From Xanthobacter autotrophicus Py2 (GTDB lineage: Bacteria; Pseudomonadota; Alphaproteobacteria; Rhizobiales; Xanthobacteraceae), in contig CP000781.1 in the NCBI GenBank assembly GCA_000017645.1, forward strand, positions 4,513,501 through 4,577,500: a stretch of 64,000 nucleotides of DNA, given 5' to 3'. Every line of letters starts with the position of its first letter. Positions within the stretch are counted from its first letter, which is position 1. Position numbers and translations under genes: made by a program. Shown here piece by piece: positions 57,424 through 64,000 of this stretch. The notes under the pieces were generated by a model. The model did no database searches. It was not told the origin of the DNA and saw nothing but the letters and a program-made list of their open reading frames with translations.

Positions 57424-58155
57424 TCAGGCCATGGCCTCGGCGGCGGCGCGGGCTTCCAGCGCCTGCACCCGGCGGTGGAGGATTTCCGTGCGCATGCCCA
57501 GCATGTGCAGCGCCACGAACAGCAGCGTGAAGCCGATGGCGCAGACCAGCAGCGGCCACAGCAGGCTCGATTCGATGGTGGAGCCGCCCATGCGGAACAC
57601 CGAGGCCGGCTGGTGCAGCGTGTTCCACCAGTCCACCGAGAACTTCACGATGGGCACGTTGATGAAGCCCACCAAAGTCAGCACCGCCGCAGCGCGCCCG
57701 GCGCGGTTGGGGTCGTCGATGGCGGCGCGCAGGGCCATCAGGCCCAGATAGAGCAGCAGCAGCACCAGCATGGATGTGAGGCGCGCGTCCCACACCCAAT
57801 AGGTGCCCCACATGGGCCGGCCCCAGAGCGCACCGGTGACGAGGCACAAAGCGGTGAAGGTGGCGCCCACGGGCGCTGCGGCCTTGTGGGCCACGTCCGC
57901 CAGCGGATGGCGCCAGACCAGGATGCCGATGGAGGAGGCCGCCATCATGGAATAGCCGAACAGGCCAAGCCACGCGAACGGCACGTGGATGTACATGATG
58001 CGCACCGTCTCGCCCTGCTGGTAATCGGGCGGGGCGCGGAAGGCGAGGAAGAAACCGACGGCGAGCGTCACCACCGCCGCCCCCGCGATCCACGGCAGGA
58101 TGCGGGCGGACAGGCTCATGAAGCGGACCGGGTTGGCAAGGTCGAGGATCGCCAT
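57424..58155 (-). CDS. ccmC: Haem exporter protein CcmC
   Basis: A 243-residue inner-membrane protein with six helices and the tryptophan-rich haem-handling signature MWGTYWVWDARLTS. Conserved histidines lie in YIHVPFAWLG and VDWWNTLHQPA. CcmC loads haem onto CcmE. CcmA and CcmB genes, usually directly upstream, are not here; an unrelated ABC-2 transporter gene ends 89 bp upstream. Confidence 0.96.
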   Translation of the reverse strand: MAILDLANPVRFMSLSARILPWIAGAAVVTLAVGFFLAFRAPPDYQQGETVRIMYIHVPFAWLGLFGYSMMAASSIGILVWRHPLADVAHKAAAPVGATFTALCLVTGALWGRPMWGTYWVWDARLTSMLVLLLLYLGLMALRAAIDDPNRAGRAAAVLTLVGFINVPIVKFSVDWWNTLHQPASVFRMGGSTIESSLLWPLLVCAIGFTLLFVALHMLGMRTEILHRRVQALEARAAAEAMA

Positions 58156-58244
58156 GGCGCGGTTCTAAAGCGCCCGCGCGCCGGAGGGAAGCGCTCTCGC
58201 CGTTCAGGATTTCGTGTCGCAGGGGGGCGGTTGGGCCCGGAAGG

Positions 58245-59435
58245 TCAGGCCAGCCGCACCTGCCGGCGGATCAGCCACAGGGTGAAGCCCGCCCCGACCG
58301 CGCCATAGGCGAGCAAGATGGCGAGGGACAAGGCGAGATCGCCGAGGCCGTCGCCGCGCCACAGCGCGCCCTGGAACGCCTCGATGCCCCAGGCGGTGGG
58401 CGTCAGCACGCCGAGGTTCTGGAGCCATTCCGGCATCAGGAAGCGGGGCACCATGCTGCCACCAACCGCTGAGAGCAGCAGCACTGCGAAGGTGGAGAGG
58501 GTCTGTGCCTGATGGCGGGTGCGCGCCACGGCCGCCAGCGGCAAGGCGATGCCCGCCGCCGCCGCCGAGGCCGCCGTTGCCACCAGAGCGACGATGCCCA
58601 GATGCTGGATGACGTGCACGCCATAGACGATCTGCGCCACCGCGAACAGCACGGCGGCGAGCGCCAGCCCCTGCAGGATCAGGAAGAACAGCTTGCCGCC
58701 CACCAGCGCCAGCACGCCGCCCCGGCTCATGACAATGCGGTCGAACACCCCCGAGCGGCGTTCATCCACCAGGCTCGCGGCCCCCTGTACCGCCGCGAAC
58801 AGCAGGAACAGCATGGCGATGGCGCCGGCATAATAGCTCACCCCCGGCTCTGCCCGGCGACTGGCGAGGGGCTGGCGCTCCATCAGATCGGCGCCGCCCT
58901 GGGCCACCAGCTCCGGTGCGCGCGACACCGAATCGTCGAGCCGCGCTTTCTGCTCGGCGGAGAACGGCCCCACCAGCACCTCGATCTGCCCTGCCACCCG
59001 CCGCATGGCGAGGCCTGGCAATTCCTCGGTGAATACGCGCTGGACGCGGGCGGCGAGCAGCGCTGCCGCCACGTTGCGGCCGGCGTCGGTGATGATCACC
59101 AGCGGCGGCTTGTCGGTGGCGGCGGCTACGTCCCCGCGTACGATCAGGCCCACGTCGGCGCGCCCGTCCGCCACGCGCAAGGCCACATCTTCGGGGACCA
59201 CCGGTGTCAGGTGGACATCCGGTGCGCGGGCGAGGGCGTCGAGCAGCATCCGGGCGGCGGGGGCATCGGTGGCCCGTGCGGCTGCGACCTTGATGCTGGA
59301 CGCCTCACCGCCGGTGCCGGCGAACACCGCCGCGAACAGCACGAACAGCACCGGCGGCAGGACGAAGGTCATCAGCAGCGCGCCGCGGTCGCGCATCAGA
59401 GTGAGCACCATGGCCCGGACGATGGCGATCATCAT
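58245..59435 (-). CDS. ABC-2 type exporter permease
   Basis: A 396-residue permease of the ABC2_membrane_3 group. Helix 1 (GALLMTFVLPPVLFVLFAAVFA) is followed by a periplasmic domain of about 180 residues, then YYAGAIAMLFLLFAAVQGAA, ERRSGVFDRIVMS and more helices, including a family ending VLTPTAWGIEAFQGALWRGD. The first ATG (59435) overlaps the ATPase stop. Too large for CcmB, so not a haem exporter component. Cargo unknown. Confidence 0.88.
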   Translation of the reverse strand: MMIAIVRAMVLTLMRDRGALLMTFVLPPVLFVLFAAVFAGTGGEASSIKVAAARATDAPAARMLLDALARAPDVHLTPVVPEDVALRVADGRADVGLIVRGDVAAATDKPPLVIITDAGRNVAAALLAARVQRVFTEELPGLAMRRVAGQIEVLVGPFSAEQKARLDDSVSRAPELVAQGGADLMERQPLASRRAEPGVSYYAGAIAMLFLLFAAVQGAASLVDERRSGVFDRIVMSRGGVLALVGGKLFFLILQGLALAAVLFAVAQIVYGVHVIQHLGIVALVATAASAAAAGIALPLAAVARTRHQAQTLSTFAVLLLSAVGGSMVPRFLMPEWLQNLGVLTPTAWGIEAFQGALWRGDGLGDLALSLAILLAYGAVGAGFTLWLIRRQVRLA

Positions 59436-60418
59436 GGGGACGGCTTCCGGGTGACGGAGGCGTAGAGCGCATCGAGCCCGGCGGCCTGGAGCGACAGGGT
59501 GCGGGGCACCAGCCCTGCCCCCTTCAGGGCCGCGATGAGATCGCCCGCCGCGGCCGGCGTATCCGCCACCACGCCGCTGAAGGCGATTTCGTCCGGCGAG
59601 GGGTGAAGGCCATGGGCGGCGAGCACCTGCCGGCCGGCAAGCGTGGGCGGGGCGGCGAAGGTCGCCTCCACCCGGCGCTGGTTGGGAAAGTGCGCGGCGA
59701 CCAGCGCGCCGAGCTCGCCTTCCAAGGCCACCCGCCCGTCCTTCAGGATGGCGACGCGGTCGGCTACGTCCTCGGCGAAGCTGAAATCGTGGGTGACGAG
59801 GAGGATGCCGAGCCCTTCCCCCGCAAGGCTGCGCACCAGAGCCGCCAGTTCCGCACGGGCGGGGGCGTCCACCCCCACGGTGGGCTCGTCGAGCACCAGC
59901 AGGCGCGGGTCGCCCACCAAAGCGGCGGCGACGTTCGCCCGGCGCTGCCAGCCGCCGGACAAGCGGTCGATGCGCTCGTTGCGGCGATCGGCGACGCCGG
60001 TGCGCACCATCACGTTGGCGACGCAACTGGGCACAGCGGCCCCCGGCACGCCGGCAAGGCTGGCGAACACCTCCAGATTCTCGGAAATGGTCAGGCTGCG
60101 ATAGAGCGCGATATCCTGCGGGGCGAGGCCGATGCGGGCGCGGGCGGCACCTTCCGCCGCCGGAACACCGCACACCGTCACCGTCCCGGCGCGGGGAGCG
60201 ATGCGGCCGCAGATGGCGCGCACCAGGGTGGTCTTGCCCGCGCCATTGGGGCCGGTCAGCGCGGTCACCGTACCTTCGGGCACGACCAGATCGACCCCCG
60301 CCAGCACCGCGCGCGCGCCATAGCCCACGTGAAGGCCCGAGATGGCGAGGGGCGGGGCCGGTGTGAGTGCCGGGGCCGGGTCTTCCACCTGGAGGTCGTA
60401 TCGGGACGCGGCGCTCAC
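59432..60418 (-). CDS. ABC exporter ATP-binding protein
   Basis: A 328-residue ATPase: Walker A LTGPNGAGKTTLVRAI, signature RLSGGWQRRANVAAALVG, Walker B LLVLDEPTVGVD, His in VTHDFSF. The C-terminal 90 residues after the ATPase domain resemble the DrrA-type extension. GTG start at 60418 overlaps the stop of the prenyl synthase gene (GTGA), and its own stop overlaps the permease start, so the three are translationally coupled. Confidence 0.92.
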   Translation of the reverse strand: MSAASRYDLQVEDPAPALTPAPPLAISGLHVGYGARAVLAGVDLVVPEGTVTALTGPNGAGKTTLVRAICGRIAPRAGTVTVCGVPAAEGAARARIGLAPQDIALYRSLTISENLEVFASLAGVPGAAVPSCVANVMVRTGVADRRNERIDRLSGGWQRRANVAAALVGDPRLLVLDEPTVGVDAPARAELAALVRSLAGEGLGILLVTHDFSFAEDVADRVAILKDGRVALEGELGALVAAHFPNQRRVEATFAAPPTLAGRQVLAAHGLHPSPDEIAFSGVVADTPAAAGDLIAALKGAGLVPRTLSLQAAGLDALYASVTRKPSP

Positions 60419-61494
60419 GGCGCCAGCGGCCCCATCAGTTCGCCGAAGGCGGCGGTCATGAAATCGCGCAGGGGCTCCTGGCCTTCCGTGTTGGGTCCCA
60501 GCTCCTGAGAGGTGGCAAGGGCGCCCGCCAGGTGCTCGGACAGGAGCTTGCGCGCGCGCGGCGCGCCGAGGGAGGCGATGACGGTGGCCTTGTGGGCATC
60601 CTTGCCCACGTCCTTGCCGAGGCTGGCGGAAGAGGCGGAGGCATCCAGAATGTCGTCGAGGATCTGATATGCGCGGCCGACATGGCCGGCCAGGGCCTTC
60701 AGGTGGCCCATCTGGGTCTCGTCGGCGGCCGCCACATGGCCGGCGATCTCCACAGCGGCCGAGAACAGCACGCCGGTCTTGCGGCGGTTCACGTCCTCGG
60801 TAGCGGACAGGCTGCGGCCGGGGCTCGGGCGCAGGTCATCATACTGGCCGCCGCACAGGCCCAGCGAGCCCACCGCCATGGAGAGGATGGCGACCGCTTC
60901 TAGGCGCGCACGCTCGCTCACCCCCGGCGCTGCCGCCGCCACCCCGAAGGCGCGCGACAAAAGGCCAATGGAGGCCAGCACCGCGACATCCTCGCCGTAC
61001 TGCACATGGGTGGTGGGCTGGGCGCGGCGCATGGCGGCGTCGTCCATGCACGGGAGGTCGTCCACGATCAGCGAGGAGGCGTGGATCATCTCCAGCGCGC
61101 AGCCAAAATCCAGCACCGCATGCTCGGAGGCGTTGAGCTGGATCGCGGCGGCAAGGGTGAGAAGGGGTCGCAGCCGTTTGCCGGGCGAGAGCAGGATGTG
61201 CCGCATGGCGGCATGCAGCACGGCCGGGTGGGACGCGGCGGGCGGCACCAGCAGGCCGAGCCGGCGATCGATCACCGCCCGCAGGAAGGATAGGTCGCGC
61301 GAGCGCGGCGGGAAGGCGGCGGTTGCCGGCTCTTCCAGCTCCTGCACGCGACCTTCCGGTGCCCGGGTCTCCGGCTCCGCCACGGCCAGCACCAGGGTGG
61401 AACCACCTTGCGACGCGCCGTGGGACGAGCCTGGCCGCAGCACGTCGTGCGAACCTTCCGAGGTCCGCCGGTCCCGTCCGCCCTTCTGCCCCAT
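60415..61494 (-). CDS. Polyprenyl diphosphate synthase (geranylgeranyl/farnesyl type, CrtE-like)
   Basis: A 359-residue trans-prenyltransferase with a non-conserved first 65 residues. The first Asp-rich motif is [20 protein letters not shown] and the second [22 protein letters not shown] binds diphosphate. The insertion in the first motif (DDLPCMDD) marks the bacterial type, in which both FPP and GGPP synthases occur. Start at 61494 has GAGGGG closely upstream. Head-to-head with the IPP isomerase gene. Confidence 0.88.
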   Translation of the reverse strand: MGQKGGRDRRTSEGSHDVLRPGSSHGASQGGSTLVLAVAEPETRAPEGRVQELEEPATAAFPPRSRDLSFLRAVIDRRLGLLVPPAASHPAVLHAAMRHILLSPGKRLRPLLTLAAAIQLNASEHAVLDFGCALEMIHASSLIVDDLPCMDDAAMRRAQPTTHVQYGEDVAVLASIGLLSRAFGVAAAAPGVSERARLEAVAILSMAVGSLGLCGGQYDDLRPSPGRSLSATEDVNRRKTGVLFSAAVEIAGHVAAADETQMGHLKALAGHVGRAYQILDDILDASASSASLGKDVGKDAHKATVIASLGAPRARKLLSEHLAGALATSQELGPNTEGQEPLRDFMTAAFGELMGPLAP

Positions 61495-61712
61495 CCACGC
61501 CCCTCATCTTAAGCTGTGCTGCTGGGGCGTACCCCTGCTGGCAAGATAGGTTGCCAAAATACGTTGCCTTGAACGACTTTAGATCACCCCTTAAGGAAGG
61601 ATGCCAGAGCGCGCGGCACGCCGCGCGACAGATTCTGCCGGCGTGTGGCGTCACCGCCGCGGCTTCAGGCAAAACGCGTTGTCGTTTTGAAGGCGGGTGC
61701 CGGCGAGGGTCG

Positions 61713-62744
61713 ATGGACGAAAGCGGCGCGGGTCGGCGCAAGGAAGACCATATCGACATCGTGCTCGCGGGCGGGCGTGTGGCCTCGCGCTTGGATGCGG
61801 GCTTTGACCGGGTGCGCTTCGTCCATTGCGCGTTGCCGGAACTCGACCTCGACGCCATCGACCTTTCGACGCGCTTTCTCGGCCGCCCCCTGAAGGCGCC
61901 CTTCCTCATCTCCGCCATGACCGGTGGGCCGGCGCGGGCGGAATCCATCAATGCCCATCTGGCCGAGGCCGCGCAGGCGCTGGGCATCGCGCTGGGCGTC
62001 GGCTCCCAGCGCATCGCAATCGAGGACGGTTCGGCCGGAGGCCTCGGTGCGGACCTGCGGCGGCGGGCGCCGGACATCGCGCTGTTCGCCAATCTCGGTG
62101 CCGCCCAGCTTCTGGCCGCGAGGGGGCTGGATGCCGCCCGCCGCGCTGTGGAGATGATCGGGGCGGATGTCCTCGTCATCCACCTCAACCCGTTGCAGGA
62201 GGCGATCCAGCAGGGTGGCGACCGGGACTGGCGCGGCGTGTTTGACCGTATCGGCTCGCTCTGCGTCAGCCTGTCCGCGCCGGTAGTGGTGAAGGAGGTG
62301 GGCTTCGGCCTGTCCGGCGCCGTGGCGCGGCGGCTGGCGGACTGCGGGGTTGCGGCGCTGGACGTGGCCGGGGCAGGGGGCACCAATTGGGCGCTGGTGG
62401 AGGGCGAGCGCGGCACCGGGCGCAGCCGCGCCGTCGCCACCGCCTTCGCCGACTGGGGCATTCCCACCGCCCAGGCGGTAGTCGAGGTGCGGGCGGCCTG
62501 CCCGGACCTTCCCCTCATCGCCTCCGGTGGCGTGCGGCACGGGGTGGATGCAGCCAAGGCCATCCGGCTCGGCGCCGACCTCGTGGGTCAGGCGGCGGGC
62601 ACCCTCAAGGCTGCCATCACCTCAACCGAGGCGGTGGTGGAGCATTTTTCGCAGATGACGGACCAACTGCGCATCGCCTGCTTCGCCACCGGGGCGGCGG
62701 ACCTTGACGCGCTGCGCCGTGTGCCGCTCGCCACGATGGATTGA
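61713..62744 (+). CDS. fni: Isopentenyl-diphosphate delta-isomerase, type 2 (FMN-dependent)
   Basis: A 343-residue flavoenzyme converting IPP to DMAPP with reduced FMN. Family motifs are [83 protein letters not shown] and [15 protein letters not shown]. The start is the ATG at 61713; sequence upstream is not family-like. With the prenyl synthase it supplies isoprenoid precursors. Confidence 0.95.
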   Translation: MDESGAGRRKEDHIDIVLAGGRVASRLDAGFDRVRFVHCALPELDLDAIDLSTRFLGRPLKAPFLISAMTGGPARAESINAHLAEAAQALGIALGVGSQRIAIEDGSAGGLGADLRRRAPDIALFANLGAAQLLAARGLDAARRAVEMIGADVLVIHLNPLQEAIQQGGDRDWRGVFDRIGSLCVSLSAPVVVKEVGFGLSGAVARRLADCGVAALDVAGAGGTNWALVEGERGTGRSRAVATAFADWGIPTAQAVVEVRAACPDLPLIASGGVRHGVDAAKAIRLGADLVGQAAGTLKAAITSTEAVVEHFSQMTDQLRIACFATGAADLDALRRVPLATMD

Positions 62745-62750
62745 ACATTT

Positions 62751-63593
62751 TCAATTGGCCCAGTGATCCATCCAGATCTTCTCGCCGATGGTGCAGGATA
62801 CCCGTGGTTCCTTCGCGGCCGCGCGCTGGACGAGGCCGGGGCCGGGCGGCGGCACCACGCCGGCCACCTCCATCACCAGCTTGGTCTTGATGGCGCGGGC
62901 AAACTCTTCCGTATGCTGCACCGGAATGACGAAAGCGCCCGGGCCGCCGATGACGCAATCCTCATAATAGGCATCCAGCTCCGGCACATCGAGGGCGGAG
63001 GAGGCGCCGCGCTTCAGCAGCAACGGCAGGCCGTTCACGGTGATGCCCCGCTGCACCACGGCATCGCGCGCCAGGGCCACCGGCGGGCCCTGATTGTTCA
63101 CGCCGTCGCCGGACACGTCGATGACGCGCCGCAAGCCCTTGTAGCCGTTGAGGTCGAACTGGTCAGCGCTGAACAGAAGGGCGCTCGATATGGAGGTGCG
63201 GTACACCCGCCGCAGCGGCGCGCCCAGCACCGCATCGGCGAAGGCCTTGGCGGTCTGCGGGCCGTCGATGATGCGCCAGTCCACCACCACCTTCTGCTCG
63301 CCGTCGCCGGCCCATTCCACATATTCCACCGCGATGCGACCCGAAGGGCCGAGGCGAAGGGCATCGAGGAATTCGCGGGAAACTACCGCCGAGGCATAGC
63401 CCTCGCGCTGGAGGGCCTGCTCTTCCGTATCCATGGAATAGGAAACGTCGACGGCGAGGACGAGTTCGAGATCCACGTCCATACCGCTGTTGCCGGCGCG
63501 GGCCGACGCGATGCCGGCAAGGACGAGAAACGCGAGACCCAGAACGAGGCTGCCTGAAGCCGGGGACCGGGACCAGAAGCGGCGCGAAAACAT
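62751..63593 (-). CDS. DUF1194 domain-containing (von Willebrand A-like) exported protein
   Basis: A 280-residue protein with a signal peptide (VLGLAFLVLAGIASARAG) and a vWA-type fold: VLAVDVSYSMDTEEQ contains DxSxS of the metal-ion adhesion site, and VIDVSGDGVNNQGP a later conserved acidic strand. The C-terminus IGEKIWMDHWAN is short. Function unknown; DUF1194 is common in alphaproteobacteria. Convergent with fni (7-bp gap). No neighbour suggests a role. Confidence 0.88.
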   Translation of the reverse strand: MFSRRFWSRSPASGSLVLGLAFLVLAGIASARAGNSGMDVDLELVLAVDVSYSMDTEEQALQREGYASAVVSREFLDALRLGPSGRIAVEYVEWAGDGEQKVVVDWRIIDGPQTAKAFADAVLGAPLRRVYRTSISSALLFSADQFDLNGYKGLRRVIDVSGDGVNNQGPPVALARDAVVQRGITVNGLPLLLKRGASSALDVPELDAYYEDCVIGGPGAFVIPVQHTEEFARAIKTKLVMEVAGVVPPPGPGLVQRAAAKEPRVSCTIGEKIWMDHWAN

Positions 63594-63804
63594 GGTTTTC
63601 TCTCCCGATGGGAAAGCGCGGCATCACGTCACACGGATGCTGACACCTTCCATCGGGGTCGAAAAGAGTTTAGCCGCCTGTTTTTCGCTCACGATTTAGG
63701 GCGGAAGCGTTGCGATTGCTCGCTTCCACCCGCAAGGCAAAACTGTCGTTGTTCTGTCACAACAGCTTAGCGGCACCTGCGCTGCACAAAATTGGCGCAT
63801 GCAC

Positions 63805-64000
63805 TCAGGCGTCGAGGGGCTCGGTGTCCACAATCTCGATGCCGAAGCCGGCGAGGCCCACATAGGTGCGGGACTTGGAGGCCAGCAGGCGAATCGAGAC
63901 GATGCCGAGGTCGCGCAGGATCTGGGCGCCGAGGCCGACCTCACGCCAGTGGCGGTCACGCTCGATCTCGCTGGACGACTTTTCCCCGCCATGGCCCATG
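63805..64000 (-). CDS. C-terminal part of a riboflavin-synthesis protein (RibB/RibBA, GTP cyclohydrolase II domain), cut by the window edge
   Basis: The visible 65 residues include LGAQILRDLGIVSIRLLASK and YVGLAGFGIEIVDTEPL, the closing segment of the GTP cyclohydrolase II domain as found at the C-terminus of alphaproteobacterial RibB/RibBA proteins. The N-terminal part lies beyond the window, so I cannot tell whether this domain is catalytic. Confidence 0.85.
   Translation of the reverse strand, partial: MGHGGEKSSSEIERDRHWREVGLGAQILRDLGIVSIRLLASKSRTYVGLAGFGIEIVDTEPLDA

Noticed and set aside
58245..60418. ABC genes beside ccmC as CcmA and CcmB
   Set aside because: Sizes (328 and 396 residues), the large periplasmic loop of the permease and its ABC-2 signature do not fit CcmA or CcmB.

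Overview
The window is GC-rich chromosomal DNA of an alphaproteobacterium, most likely a member of the Hyphomicrobiales in or near the Xanthobacteraceae (Xanthobacter/Azorhizobium/Ancylobacter type). This rests on gene content and order: recA next to alaS with a GAAC-N7-GAAC SOS box, a purC-purS-purQ-purL-bolA-grxD run, an F1-ATPase zeta (DUF1476) gene, a bacterial tetrahydromethanopterin/methylofuran cofactor operon, and a giant repeat protein resembling the rhizobial growth-pole ring protein. No rRNA, prophage, insertion sequence or CRISPR array was seen, and the window reads as core chromosome rather than an island.

Layout. 0-7 kb: cut end of one gene, a branched-chain amino acid type ABC binding protein, recA, alaS, lipB, tRNA-Leu(GAG). 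7-14 kb: polysaccharide deacetylase, mgtE, a GGDEF-EAL protein, folD. 13.5-19 kb, minus strand: grxD, bolA and the purL/Q/S/C purine genes, with an odd triplicated purS start. 19-22 kb: ATPase zeta, rpsD, mntP behind a manganese (yybP-ykoY) riboswitch, a class I glutamine amidotransferase, a palindromic repeat. 22.3-26.8 kb: five overlapping minus-strand genes for C1 carrier cofactors, divergent from a class I cytochrome c. 27-36 kb: rsmE, carboxylate-amine ligase, FAH-family hydrolase, LysE exporter, then an overlapping run of metallophosphoesterase and glycosyltransferase (possible PlcP/Agt lipid remodelling pair), Ser/Thr dehydratase and an MFS protein, meeting dgcA. 36-40 kb: a full Mla-type lipid transport operon (mlaE, mlaF, mlaD, auxiliary lipoprotein). 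40-46 kb: YcjX-family GTPase, SixA, an unusual FAD protein, a small membrane protein, a P1 peptidase and a ParA-like ATPase. 46.5-50.7 kb: a 1411-residue membrane protein built on about 27 consecutive 22-residue repeats. 51-56 kb: 2Fe-2S ferredoxin, SH3-domain protein, 2-hydroxyacid dehydrogenase, a frameshifted TM2 gene, a TPR glycosyltransferase. 55.7-64 kb: ThiF-family protein, ccmG-ccmD-ccmC, an ABC-2 exporter coupled to a polyprenyl diphosphate synthase, type 2 IPP isomerase, a DUF1194 protein and the cut end of a ribBA-type gene.

By themes: C1 metabolism (cofactor operon, cytochrome c, folD), envelope lipid handling (Mla operon, PlcP/Agt-like pair, prenyl synthase plus exporter), polar growth (giant repeat protein plus ParA-like ATPase), and housekeeping nucleotide and translation genes. 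Start codons were chosen from Shine-Dalgarno matches, gene overlaps and family length, so some differ from the longest open frame.
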